Assembly (NCBI GenBank): GCA_036346225.1 | Contig: JARFIW010000108.1 | Span: 3,410,001 to 3,474,000 of the forward strand | Length of the DNA stretch: 64,000 nucleotides | Direction: 5' to 3' | From: Platerodrilus igneus | Lineage: Eukaryota > Arthropoda > Insecta > Coleoptera > Lycidae | Part shown: piece by piece, positions 33,130-44,730 of the stretch | How the letters are laid out: each line of letters begins with the position of its first letter | How positions within the stretch are numbered: the first letter of the stretch is position 1 | The notes under the pieces: model-generated | What the model was told of the DNA's origin: nothing | What the model saw: the letters and a program-made list of their open reading frames with translations, nothing else | Database searches by the model: none | Made by a program: the position numbers and the translations under genes

Positions 33130-34325
33130 AATTACAGAAAATATTAACGGATGACCTGTGCACCAAATAACTTTACTAAATAAAATACATGGGCGATCTC
33201 AAAACAAAAATGTATTCCCCATTAAATTAACTCAACATTATCAAATATGGGACCACTGTAAAATCCATAAAATTTATTGTTAAAATTCATTGGAGAGAAA
33301 CTAACCTTCTCCCCATAAATAAACATCATTGCTCTCTTGTATAGTTATTATTTATGAAATATCTTTACAAAACCTAGTAACAGACGATATCAGAATCGGG
33401 CTGTTACAACTTGATCTCCAAACACTTAAAATATAAGCTTTTGCAATGCATATTATTTCGCTTGTGCCACTACATTTCTTATAAACTGATTAAGAAGTTT
33501 TGAGTTTACTTCCCCAAAAGAATTGTTACACTTTGTTAGTTTTAAGATTTGTTTCGATTATAAAATTGTATCCAAGCATATCGATAAGGATCGTAATTAA
33601 CTACAATCATAAACAATTAATTCCTGTATAACAGACAGGGTACACAAAGCCTAATAATAAATTTATGTAATTACAAAGTTTTGCAATTTTTAAACCTCAG
33701 GTAGCGTTAACGAATACGTTTATTTTATATTTAAGTTGCTAATCGTTTATTTGTGATATTTTAAAAATGTTATTAAATGTGTTATGTAACTTAGTTGTCA
33801 CAACACACGATTTTAGTTATTTATTAATGTTTTTATGTTATTTTGATGTGTGCAATACTTAAAGACAACCGCATTTGCTCTAACGTCAATAATTTATTAT
33901 ATTATTTATATTATATATCGTGTTTGACTTTTAATCTGGAAACTAAAGTTGTAGAAAGAATATTAGTCAGCATAACCAGCAAGATACCCACTATGACGTT
34001 TGGCAACAAGTTGTTCACTTCATCATCATTAGTTTATCCATCTTGGGAGTGGTTGGATGCATACCTCCATTGTTTCCTATTCTGAACTAACCTACACATT
34101 TCCCTGAAACTTCCACAGCTTACGTCTTTGACTATCTGTGTGCAATAGTCCAATCTAGGACGACGTCTACTTCTCTCAGTGTCAGAACAAGAAGTTGATG
34201 TAGTAATAAAGAAGAGAGGAGCTAGAAGCCAGCCATGTGTAGGAACTATAAGGAAACAATAAGAAAAGAAATCAAGCTAGCAGCATACATTTAATTGTTT
34301 TAGGTATGGGAAGACTCATGCAAGA
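33130..34325 (-). mobile_element. LINE 3' fragment Y2
   Basis: Nearly identical to 25032-26229 and in the same orientation, with the same 3' end near TAATATT and the same 5' limit near GGTATGGGAAGACT. The shared 5' truncation argues that Y1 and Y2 are duplicates of one fragment, or that the element itself is an internally shortened type, rather than two independent insertions. Confidence 0.72.
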
Positions 34326-34647
34326 AGACAATATTTTGCATTTCGAAAACAGTGCAATAGTTGTGGAGGACTTGGACATTTTTAAATAGGGTGTCAATAG
34401 TTTCAAGGTGATACAAAAGTAAGACTAAAATGTCAGTAGTACATGAGGTAGCTGGTAGCAACGATAATGAACCAGTGCTAACGTAACTCAAGTGTGCTCT
34501 GCTTGTGTTTTTTTTTTGTAAGGTTTATTCTCTTACAGCCAATACCTTTTCTTTTTCTATCTTTCATATTCTGACAACCCATGATGTTTCTTTTTCTATT
34601 GTTGACTTTTTACCACCAATTCTAACAACAAACAACTTTATTCCATA

Positions 34648-34890
34648 ATGCATTCTGAGTTTCATAAACTACGACAACCTATACTACCTCCACCCATGCT
34701 ACCTCCTAAACCGCGTGCTACAACTGCTACACCCCCTGCTGTTCCTGTTTTGCAGAAAACTGCTCAAAAGAGACATAAGTTAGTCTATGCAGATTCCGAA
34801 CCTGAAGATATATGTCGGAAAACTCATATTGTCCTTGATCTCATTTCGTTTTCTTGCTGGCGGCACAAATGTCTTACGCCCAATATCTAG
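34648..34890 (+). other. unrecognised 80-codon ORF with a proline-rich start
   Basis: The frame begins with PILPPPMLPPKPRATTATPP and continues KTAQKRHKLVYADSEPEDI before a less plausible end. C-rich coding-like composition stands out against the AT-rich surroundings. TTCCTGTTTTGCAG at about 34742-34755 could be a splice acceptor, so only the part after it may be an exon. It may be a fragment of a host gene or of a retroelement gag. I see no catalytic motif. Confidence 0.2.
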
Positions 34891-35005
34891 TTCCTCGTGC
34901 CGCCAAATTCTTATGCCGACTTTGATCTCTTTAGCACTTGATTTCCGGACTTTAAGGGTTTTTTTTAAATTTTTTTCTATTTTGCTGGGGTTCTTTCTTT
35001 TTCTT

Positions 35006-35245
35006 CCACCTGTGTGGGTCCGGAAATAGAATAGGCCCACGGTACGACCTGCCTGTCGTAAAAGGCGACCAAAGCGGTCCAACACACACACACACTTCAT
35101 AAACACATACATTTCTGCTGGTTCTCTTTTCTTTCGCTCTCTCTTTGTACTCCACTTGTGTGGGTCTGTGAATAGAATAACCCCATGGTACGACCTGCCT
35201 GTCGTAAGAGGCAAGTAAAGTGGTCAAACACATACACACACACTC
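35006..35245. repeat. two tandem repeat units, 146 bp period
   Basis: Units starting at 35006 and 35152 share TGTGTGGGTC, ATAGAATA and GGTACGACCTGCCTGTCGTA, followed by AGGC and a CA-rich tail. The CCTGCCTGTCGTAA phrase recurs in many insect repeats in my experience, but I cannot assign it to a named family. The unit 1 tail is (CA)5, and the unit 2 tail grades into longer CA/CATA repeats. Confidence 0.65.
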
Positions 35246-36139
35246 ATATACTCATTCATCAACACACACATGCACACACATACTCATACATAAATACACT
35301 GGGATTCTGTTTTATTTTCTTTTGTGCGATTCTTAAGGTTTTTTGTGGTTCTTGTATATGTTGCTCAGTGTTATTTTTTGGTTTTTTTTTTTTCCTTGTT
35401 CCACATTCCTCTTCTTTTTGCTGTGGCTGATGTTACTTTCTGTCGATCTTCGTGCTGACTTGGTAAAAAAATTTTTGATCCACTTCTTGTGGTATGTGCT
35501 TCTAGACTATTTTTTCTTTTTTTGGAAACCACGACTTAGTCGACTTTCGGCCTAGTTGGTAGTTTTTTTCTTCGGTTTTTCGTTTGTTGCTATTCTTGGG
35601 TACCACAGCTTGAAGTATTTTGATTTTTCTCTATTTAACATTTGTGTTGTTCCCTGGCTTACTTTGGCGATTACTGTTGGTTTTTTCTCTTCCTTTCATT
35701 ACTTTTGGTTTTCTGCAAGAAACCAATCATCGTCTGAGGTTGAAGACAGTTTTGTTTCTTTGCTGAAGAAGCATCCGTTCTGTGACGACTTTGACAGTGT
35801 TGACGTCGTTCTGTCTTTGCCCTCACTCAGTGCTACTACCTACCTATCTTTCCCTGTGCTTTTCTTTAATTTTTTTTGCTTTGTCCGGTACCTTGTTCTT
35901 TGAGCCGGATGAAAATTCTTTCATTGCTTTTTGAGTATTTTTTTAAAATTTTCTTAAGCGAATTTTTTTTTGTTTGTTTTTTTTTTGTTAGTACTATACT
36001 GCCTGCTTCGTTACTTTTGCTTTCCTACCCCAACCTTTTAATTTTGCTGGGGGGATTTGTTACGTTCACTTTCGACGATAAGTTATAACACACCCTTCTT
36101 TGTCTTACATTATTCATTCACGTAGATTGTTTTAATACT
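35246..36139. other. T-rich stretch, no gene recognised
   Basis: Strongly T-rich on the plus strand with long T runs. Plus-strand open frames of 70-115 codons are Phe/Leu-rich because of this bias and are not evidence of genes. Confidence 0.5.
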
Positions 36140-36400
36140 CCAACAACATCCTGTATATTCTACCTTCCTACTATTAGTACGCTTCCTAATAATTTGCATT
36201 TAAGTTTATTTATTTTAAAACGAAAAGCTCTTCTACAGTCGGATAGTCGGTACCTTGTTTTAGGTGTCTGTTGGGTTGACCCATATTCTTACAGCGTATA
36301 ATTATTTCGTATATTACTTCAACTCAGAAACTCGTTGAAATAAGGTATCACATTATTTGATAAAGCGTGTTTCGAATCGCTAATCACCCCTGGGTTTGAT
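36140..36400. repeat. diverged dispersed repeat, related to 12885-13200
   Basis: Partner of the copy at 12885-13200, with the same order of short matching blocks. Old and non-coding. Confidence 0.45.
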
Positions 36401-36540
36401 ATGGCCGGCATGGAAACAAATTCATGTTACTAAACGATTTAATATTCATTTTCCGTTTCGATATACTACTGCGAGAAATTGACGTTTCGGTATTTACCAA
36501 CTTTTCGTGCACACACTGTGTGGTGAGTACTTTTAATTTT

Positions 36541-36543
<3 letters not shown>

Positions 36544-36585
<42 letters not shown>
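36544..36585. repeat. (TA)n microsatellite
   Basis: About 20 TA units. Confidence 0.95.
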
Positions 36586-36997
36586 TTTCCTTTGTGAAAG
36601 GTGTAATCTGTGACTACACTCTTTATAACTTCTTCCGATGGATAGGACTACCTGTTACCTTGGACCTAATTGATGAGACAATTGCCGTCCTTTTTTTATA
36701 TGGCACAAATTACGTGGTTGTAGGCCCCGCTGCGGCCCTAAGGAGGGTGTGATAGGTCTAGCATGATCGACACGTGGGTGAGTGTTTATCCACTATTTCT
36801 TAAATGGGTTCTATAAACTGGTCGAACCAGAATATTTGTTTTGTTGGATGACTACACCTTGTAGTTTTAAAATGATTATCTGTATGTGAGATGATACTTA
36901 TTATTGATATTGTATTTATTGTAACGATTTTATATATTTAGTTTTATATTTAAAACAATGATTTAGAGCTGTTGTTTTTAGAGTTATTTCATTTTTT

Positions 36998-37229
36998 TGT
37001 TAATTAGTATAGGGGTAGGTACCTAAAAACGGCAGCTCGCCGTTTTAAGAATTGATCTTTTTAGCTCTTCCTGATCTGTATATTGTGATTATTAATTATT
37101 TTTGTTTTTATTTGTTTTTGGTACTACTGTTCTTGAGTAACATGTTTATTTATTAGAAGTTTTTTTTTAGGTTTTGTTGTGAGTGATTCTTTCATTGATT
37201 CCGCCAACTACGTCAATGTACGTAGCATA
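36998..37229 (+). repeat. left LTR-like repeat of a short LTR element
   Basis: It matches 37638-37952 in direct orientation: AGGTACCTAAAAACG, TTTTAAGAATTGAT, TCTTCCTGAT, GTTTTGTTGTGAGTGAT and TACGTAGCA occur in the same order. It is shorter than the right copy by about 80 bp near its end. AAAACGGC-AGCTC-GCCGTTTT forms a perfect hairpin in this copy. Confidence 0.7.
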
Positions 37230-37234
37230 AATTT

Positions 37235-37250
37235 TGGCGCCCAACGTGGA
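37235..37250 (+). other. primer-binding-site-like sequence
   Basis: TGGCGCCCAACGTGGA begins a few bases after the left LTR-like repeat. TGGCGCCC followed by an AACGTGG-type sequence is the usual form of a tRNA primer-binding site in Ty3/gypsy-type elements. The position supports the LTR reading. Confidence 0.6.
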
Positions 37251-37637
37251 CTCCGATTTTGTTTTGTGTAACTTTTGCTCCGCTTTTGTTTTGGGTAACT
37301 TGCTCTGATTTTTTGTTGTTCCTGCCTAATTTCCGACATTACCCGCATTTCTCGACCTTATACTACTTATTTCTTTTTTTCTTTCGGCCCTTTAGTGTTC
37401 CTCACATGGAGATCGATTTTCTTTATTTCTGGTGTGGGTTCGATCTTCTTAAATTTTGATTTTGTTTTCGTTCTTGATCGCTAAATATCACTGGTTGGCT
37501 AATTTCCAATTATTGGACTTGTGTTTTCGCCAATAATTCTAGTTCCTTGAAAAGTCTGGCGCCCGTAATTTTCTTTTCATTCCTCTTTGCACCTTCTGTT
37601 TTCCCCGTCAGGTCTAGAGTTGGTTTTTTCCTTTTTT
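37251..37637 (+). mobile_element. short internal region of a defective LTR element
   Basis: Only about 0.4 kb lie between the two LTR-like repeats, with no gag or pol frame. The element is either a TRIM-like non-autonomous unit or an internally deleted retrotransposon. Confidence 0.55.
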
Positions 37638-37952
37638 CGTTAATTAATGTAGGGGATAGGTACCTAAAAACGACAGCTCACCATTTTAAGAATTGATTTT
37701 TTTAGTTCTTCCTGATATATGTATATTGTGATTATAATTATTTTTGTTTTCATTTGTTTTTCGTACTAGTGTTCTTGAGGAACATGTTTTTTCTTATTAG
37801 AGGTTTTTAATGTTTTGTTGTGAGTGATGCATGAGTGCATGTATTTCTATTTCAGAACTTCTTTTATTTTGTATGTGTAATACCCCGCCTACTCGCCAAC
37901 TGAGCCCGCACATTCTTTCATTGTTCTGCCACCTACGTCAAGTGTACGTAGC
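37638..37952 (+). repeat. right LTR-like repeat
   Basis: Direct partner of 36998-37229, ending at TACGTAGCAACA. It contains about 80 bp (around 37829-37910) that the left copy lacks. The hairpin seen in the left copy is degraded here (CGACAGCTCACCATTTT). No clear target-site duplication was found. Confidence 0.7.
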
Positions 37953-38949
37953 AACATGAGATAAAGAGAGCTTATTACTCGCTTGTATCATATGGTAATC
38001 ATAAGCCTTAGTATTGCGGGGCAATGTAATTTTGGGTTGTTTAGTAAGAAGCAAAAATATTGAATAAAATTTGTAGTTGTAAATAAAGGTAAACTATTGT
38101 TAGGACTAAATGCTTGCAAATGGTAGGATTTAATAAGAGGAGTAGACAAGGTTAACTTATACGTAGACAAAAGAGGTAAAGAGAATTTTATTAAATATAA
38201 CAGGGATATCTTTGAGGGAACAGGTGAAACACCGTTTATATTTAAGATAGTTTTAAAAATAATTATTGTCCAGTTGTAAGCAATTGCAGAAGATTGCCAG
38301 ATACAGTTAAGTTTAAATTAATAATAACCTTAAAAAGTTCGATGCAGAGACAGAGAAAACTGATGAAACTTCAGAGTAGGGAACAACTTTGTTTGTGTGG
38401 AAAAGGCAGATGGAAGTTTAAGGGTGTGTTTAGACCCTTTATATTGAAATACGCTTTGTGGTCATTGCATAGCTATTGGTAGAGCTGTGGTAGATTTTTG
38501 AAAGGTTGCAAGTTGCGAGAGGTGGTATTTAACGCAGGTCTTGGACATTGGAAGGGGTCTTTAGGAACCGCGATGGGGTTTTGAGACAAGACATTCCTGT
38601 AAAACAATTATAGTAATAAAGGGTAATGATAAGATGGAATTAAACAAAATATTTAATGACAGCAAATGAACATGTAGATAGATTCAATATAACAGCAAAC
38701 CATAATAATAGTTCAAGCAATCATAATAATAATAAAAGTTGACTTACGTTATAGAATTTCAGTGACCATTGTAATTATTGACAATGTCTCAACAACCATA
38801 AAAGATCAAGTCGCAAAGTCTTACTGTTGACTCGAACCGACTTGCTTCGGAGCAGTGGATGATTGACAAAATGCCATATTGGCAGTAAGTTAGGTTTATG
38901 TAGAGTAATACATGATTTAAATTTGTAAATTTCCCAATTGTCGTCATTG
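37953..38949. other. intergenic, no gene recognised
   Basis: Short frames only, for example 38294-38482 plus. No family resemblance and no repeat recognised. Confidence 0.5.
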
Positions 38950-39092
38950 GTGGGTGGCGTAATTGGTAAACGCATGGTTCCATTTTAACCTAGGATACAG
39001 GTCCAAGTCCTTATAGGTTTATATCTTTCAATTATTAGCTCGATTTGAAATAATCATTTGGGCTTTGCATAAAACCCGGGGTGATTATTTCA
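38950..39092 (+). mobile_element. tRNA-derived SINE-like sequence
   Basis: TGGCGTAATTGG at 38955-38966 fits a pol III A box, and GCGT/ACGC form a D-arm stem around AATTGGTAA. GGTCCAAGTCC at 39000-39010 fits a B box, 34 bases downstream, a tRNA-like spacing. The anticodon region pairs GGTT with AACC around CCATTTT, which lacks U33, and the T-stem is weak, so this is not an intact tRNA. Downstream, TGAAATAATCA at 39046 and TGATTATTTCA at 39082 form an 11 bp hairpin stem. A degenerate tRNA pseudogene is the alternative. Confidence 0.45.
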
Positions 39093-39787
39093 TCTTATTC
39101 ACTCACTACGACCGCCTGATTCAACTTAACCTTGCAAAATTAACTAGTTAAAATATTTAATAATAATAAAATTGACCGTGGAACTTCTAATTTAAGCTCC
39201 GGACCTCGCCAGAGTAAAAACAAAATTCTTCAAAAATATAAAACAAGTACCAAATTTTCTTACCCGGATTTGCTTTATCAAACAATTGCTTCAGCAGTTC
39301 CAAATAGCTCATATGTCCTACTCGGATTACCTAAATTCACTATCATTCTTTACTTCAAATTCATTCAATAAAATCACAAAATAATACAACAATGGACAAT
39401 TGGTATTTACCACTAGTTTACAAATAATAATTCACGGTTAATTTACAGTTAAGTGATCAAGTTACACCTTAATAATGCTATCTTTGTAAAGTACTGGTTT
39501 ATAAAATTGAAATTTCAAACAAATTTAATCAACTGGAGTAAATGCGGCCGAATAATAACATATTTTTTTTCTAACCGCACACTAGAGTATGGTGATAACA
39601 TGATAACCCAGTTTATTAATGTATGAAATCCAGTGCATACTATTACTTCAAACTTTAAAACTCAAGTACTCTTAACAATTAAATTTTGAAATTATAAAAT
39701 CAATAAGCTTTAAATACACCTATTTGTTTTATATTCAAAAGACCATAATAATAGTCAAATCTAAGTAACCTCTTAAAATACGTTAAA

Positions 39788-39839
39788 TTTTAAACGGACA
39801 TTTTACATAGAAAGGCCTGCCAGTTAAAATAAAAGTTTA
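39788..39839. repeat. about 50 bp direct repeat, copy 1
   Basis: TTTTAAACGGACATTT, then ACATAGAAAGGCCTGCCAGT and TAAAATAA, recur at 41144-41196 with a two-base insertion. Confidence 0.75.
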
Positions 39840-41143
39840 AGTAAATTAAACCAGCAAATTCAAATGCGTTACCTGGAAATTGTTAAAGGTCCATCACATT
39901 GAAACTATAATCCAGAACCCTTCGGCAAAGTGATTATGCGCTCCACAGCTATTTAGATGACAAAGCAGTATTAAGCTAAACTGTGTGCTTAAAAATTAAC
40001 ACCAAGTGCAAGATCCCAACCCAGGTATATATACCACAATTTGTTTATTATTGCATTATGAATTTACAAGCTTGTTAAAGTATATTGTGGACCTCAGTTA
40101 AATTTAAATTACACTATTATACTCGCGTTACTAAGGATAAGGTCACATCGAATCTAATACTATTCCACTGAAGCTTACAATTTAATACTTAAGCTTTGTC
40201 AGGTGATTATAATACGTAGTTAAGCGATGAAAATTAAAGTCCTCCTAAATTTCCCAGAATAGTTTATATCAAAATTAGACCCCTTGACTACACTAAACGC
40301 GAACTACTTAATCGGAAATTAATAATTTCCGCAAATTTTGTCTAACCGTTTAAAACTTCCTAATTTTCTTACTCTTTACTCGCTATATCATAAAAATTAA
40401 ACCACCTGTTGCGAGTTTGTCTGTTCTAAAACTATCTATTTCGACCAATGATACATTTCAGTCACGTCTTAAAACTCCGCCTTGTAATAACTCTAATTCT
40501 TGTCTTATGCATAGTTAATGTCGCATTCTAACCGATAGCTTGCGTTAAAGAAAATCGATATAGCTGCCCGCGTCTTAATAGGACGCCGTGGATCGTACAC
40601 GTGCCTACCAAAATGAACGGTTATGCCCGTACATTCTGAAGAATATTATGGATTGTTGCTTCTTTGTATTTAAGAACTTTTGTTAGCGTTTATGCGAAAT
40701 ACCAGGTAGAACAATAATTTCGGCTTGAAGCTCGCTAGTTATCTTGAATGCGAGTGAAGAGGATGACCTTTCAACACGCAGGTGTGCCTAATTAATGATC
40801 GTTTAAAATAACAATTCTTGGAGCTTCTTTTCACGGTATTTTATACAACAGATGTCTGTTTGTTCGTTAAGAAAGCTTTTGCCTTGCGTTCTCTAACGTT
40901 ATTACTCTTTGAATTAAACTAAATTAAATTAATTAATAATTGCTATTGGCTTATACCATTGATTTTTTATGAACCTATTGCCTTTTAATCCCTAATTATA
41001 AAATTATGTCAATACTTGTTAATTTAAATTAAATAAATGAAATAAATTTTGCACGTAAATATTATGTGTCCTCTCTTACATTTAACTAAACTAGACGTTC
41101 GTTGAATACAAATCCTAAGAACCTCTAAAACTTGGAAGTACGA

Positions 41144-41196
41144 TTTTAAACGGACATTTGCTACATAGAAAGGCCTGCCAGTTAAAATAACAAGTT
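41144..41196. repeat. about 50 bp direct repeat, copy 2
   Basis: Partner of 39788-39839, 1.36 kb away. The family is unknown. Confidence 0.75.
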
Positions 41197-41689
41197 CAAG
41201 GAAACTTAAATGAACGTTGGAACAAAATTCTGTAGAATTGTATTTAACGGTCGATGCAAATGCCACTAAATCAACAGATGGTTTGAAGGCAAAGTGAAAC
41301 GGAATATCCGTAGTGTAAATCAGACAGAGAGCACGTATAATAAACGTTGGTTAAAACACTCGTTTAAAGTACGCGGTAGATTTGGAGGTTAACCACAATA
41401 TCGATTTTTTGTTGCTTGAGTGGGATTGTAAAAAGAGACATCAAATATGGGTTAAACGAGGGAAGATAGCTAAAGACTTGACGTAAAAATGAGGGAAAGG
41501 AGTATGATTAGTCGAATGCTAGAAATTTTCAAGAAGCTCGCGACGGTTATATGTTGTTGAGCAGTTTTTAGGCTAAAAGCACGGTAGAATGAGAATTTTT
41601 GGTTGTACTAGTCCGTTACGTGCAAAATTTTTAGAATCAGTTATGATGAAATGAGCTTTCCGACTAAAATAGGGTCCGAGAGGGGTGTA

Positions 41690-41839
41690 TTAAAGAATAT
41701 AAATACACTAGGAGATGTAGTAACGAACTCTTATTTTCTTACTCTTTTACGTCGCTTATCTCTATTAAAGAATATAAATACACTAGGAGATGTAGTAAAG
41801 AACTCTTATTTTCTTACTCTTTTACGTCGCTTATCTCTT
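41690..41839 (+). repeat. tandem duplication of 75 bp
   Basis: Two units at 41690-41764 and 41765-41839 are almost identical; one visible change turns AACGAACTC into AAAGAACTC. The unit is 25 codons long, so an open frame at 41651-41857 simply repeats KNINTLGDVV and SYFLTLLRRLSL. I regard the frame as incidental. Confidence 0.9.
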
Positions 41840-42931
41840 ACTTCGCTTAGCTTGTAATACAACATCCTAATTTAAAAGTGTATAAAGTGGTGTTAGTACA
41901 GTACGTCGATAGTTTATTAAACGTGTGAATTGCACAAGTGAGTGCTAGTTAATAGACGGTGCTGTTACTACACTCACCAAACTAATGAACGGATGGTACT
42001 AGGGTAAGCGAGATGAGAAGTGTTTGGAACAAGATTGCTTGAGGTTTAGTAATTACGGTAGATTGAGCTTGATCTAGACAATTATCGGGGTAGAAACACT
42101 GAATGCGGCTGCAGAGATTTGAATAGCGAGTGGAAATGGGTTTGATCTACGTATAACAACGAAGTGTATGGATGCAACGACGAGGTTTTTGACAACATCT
42201 TCAGAGGTGATGATGGAAAAAGCTTACTCCAGGTAACGAAATTAATTTCTCTTGCTTTTGTTTGAACATTTGTGCTGTTATTTTGTGCTTGAGTTATTTG
42301 ACATATTGGGGGGTGTATTTTATGACCATAAAAACTCATTTGAAGGGGTATATGTAAAGGACAATTGGTATTTATCATTTGTAAGTGTTAATAAATGACA
42401 TAAAAATTTGATGTAAGGAGTAAACGAATCTTTAAGGTTGTTTTTAACAAAGATGCGATGTTTATAAGCATTTAGAGTAACTGGGTTTATACTGAGCTTA
42501 TCATAGAACAGAGTAAAAGTCAATTTAGGGTTTCACGACGGGCCCATCTACTCGTATAAAATAAAACTTGAAATAAATAGAAATCATGAAATTTTAAAAG
42601 GTTTAAGGATTGAGATTGTAACATTTTATGAAGCTGTATATACGAATGTATAAATATTTTCTTGGTAATGAAAACTTTTTAATATGTATAAATAAAAAGG
42701 TTGTATGTCTCGTTGCATTATTTGAGTGGTAAATTTATTTGACTGTATATGTGAGAAAGCGTGAACTTAGGATGGTAAGTATCTAGGAAGAAGCAGATTT
42801 TAGAGCTAGCCGAGGGTTGCAGAAATAAGGAGGCGTTTCAGAGGTAATGGAAGATGTTCTTTTTTATATTTTTCAGAAAAATTTCATGACGGCCCGACAA
42901 CGCTGGGACTCGAAGGCGATCCCGATATCTT

Positions 42932-43170
42932 TAGAGAAACGAGTCTAGAGGTTTAAACCACAGCAACTTTTATGTTGGCCCAAGCGTGGGGCTCGATTGT
43001 TCTAGAGTAACCACTGCTTTAATATATATATATATAGTATATATATATATATATGGATATATATTATTGAAGTGTACGTAATAGCTAAAAGGGTGAAAAG
43101 ATTATTTTGTTTGAAGGTTGTGTATATGCCAAATAAAGCCAATGATCAGATTACTAACTGGAAAATTTTT
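42932..43170 (+). repeat. about 230 bp direct repeat with PBS-like core, copy 1
   Basis: It matches 44487-44730: AGAGAAACGAGTCTAGAGGT, ATGTTGGCCCAAGCGTGGGG, CTCGATTGTTCTAGAGTAAC, an (AT)n tract of different length, then GTGTACGTAATAGC and CCAAATAAAGCCAATGATCA. The core resembles the LTR/primer-site junction of LTR retroelements. A more diverged PBS-like phrase lies just upstream at about 42886-42910. Confidence 0.8.
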
Positions 43171-44486
43171 CGATAATAAAGAAATCAATTTGCACCAATA
43201 CGAACAGGTTAGAAAAGGAAGCCAAACGTAAAAAAACTATAGTAAAAGGCGTGATTTAAGAACGTCAGAGGGTCACAATTGGTTGAAAATAGGATGCAAA
43301 TATCAGAGGTAGAAACAACAATTTCTGTACAAAATTAATTAGTTTTCTCGGACATGTTTGTGTGCCGTGTGAGAATTTCTGAGATTTAAATGGGGCGAGT
43401 GAAAAATTCGTAAAACCGACGCGCGAGCGACGGACTGGGAACATAGAATGAGAAATTCTTAAGAATTGTCTGTTTTGAGGACAAAAGCGACGTGCCGGCT
43501 ATTCGCTATATATACCGGTGGTAATATGAATTTCGGCCTCTTAGACTTTTGACTATTCGATGCGTTAAAAGCTCTTACATCCGCGACTTGATTCAAGATG
43601 TTAAACAGTGCATTTTAGTTTGATAAAATAATTTAAAGTTTAGCTCGTATATTTTAGTGATTCAAAATAGTTTGTTATTTACGTGCTAACATGAATGTAC
43701 TTCAGTGCACTTAGATACAAGGTAATAAAATTTAGTATCACTGTACCAATTAGCAAAATTTACAACGACAAATGTATACACAAAAGTAGGCAGTTTTGGC
43801 GTATATTGGTGAAAGACGCATGAATTTCTTTGCTATTTTCGGGGTGTTAATAATTAAATGGTTCAAATACGTGTCTGGATCCACGAAACAAGGGTCAGAT
43901 ATACACAGATGAGTTCCGGAAAAGCCCAGAAACAACTTTAAATAAATGGTGATGGAGAAAATTTTAAAAGCGTTGAGAATTAGAAGCCTTAAATATAATC
44001 CTGTTGGAATGGTGTGATTAACTAAAGGGACGATGTACATTGAAGCTACGAGGACAGTAACCTTCAGGTAAATTATACTATTTTGTTTGCCATTTTGTGT
44101 GTGTTGAATAACTTTATAATTGATTTACTTTAAATGGACATTAGTGAAATTGTACTAACCATAAAATTTTAATTTTAAGATGAAATTTGCTTGTTTAAGT
44201 AGAAAGGGTATTTAGTATTGATGTTCTGAATTATGATGAAACTTTGGGTATGTCTTTGAGCTCAATTAGACGAACCTGGTTAATTAACGTAAAGGGGTGG
44301 TAGATGCTCCTTTATACTCAGACTCTGGTCTGCTTATATTGTTATATTAATTAGTAGGCATCCAACAAGGACTTTAATTCTGGATGCACGTTAAAGTGAT
44401 AATAAAATTAATCTTGAAATTCTTTTTAAAACTGAATTTTATGCTGAAATTTAATTTGAAAATTTAATGTATTCTGAATATTGATG
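43171..44486. other. DNA between the 230 bp repeats
   Basis: No gene recognised. The largest frame (43750-44040 minus) has no family resemblance. Confidence 0.4.
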
Positions 44487-44571
44487 TAGAGAAACGAGTC
44501 TAGAGGTTTAAACCACAGCAACTTTTATGTTGGCCCAAGCGTGGGGCTCGATTGTTCTAGAGTAACCACTG

Positions 44572-44627
<56 letters not shown>

Positions 44628-44730
44628 TGAAGTGTACGTAATAGCTAAAAGGGTATAAAGATTATTTTGTTTGAAGGTTGTGTATATGCCAAATAAAGCC
44701 AATGATCAGATTACGTAACTGAAAAATTTG
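44487..44730 (+). repeat. about 230 bp direct repeat with PBS-like core, copy 2
   Basis: Partner of 42932-43170, with a longer, pure (AT)n tract at about 44573-44622. Apart from the microsatellite the two copies are nearly identical. Confidence 0.8.

Larger units (their letters stand above)
39093..42931. other. intergenic with scattered retroelement traces
   Basis: No gene recognised. Short repeats at 39788-39839, 41144-41196 and 41690-41839 are listed separately. Confidence 0.45.

Noticed and set aside
35343..36088. Series of Phe/Leu-rich plus-strand frames suggesting a membrane protein
   Set aside because: They result from T-rich DNA; they do not join by plausible splice sites and have no conserved motif.
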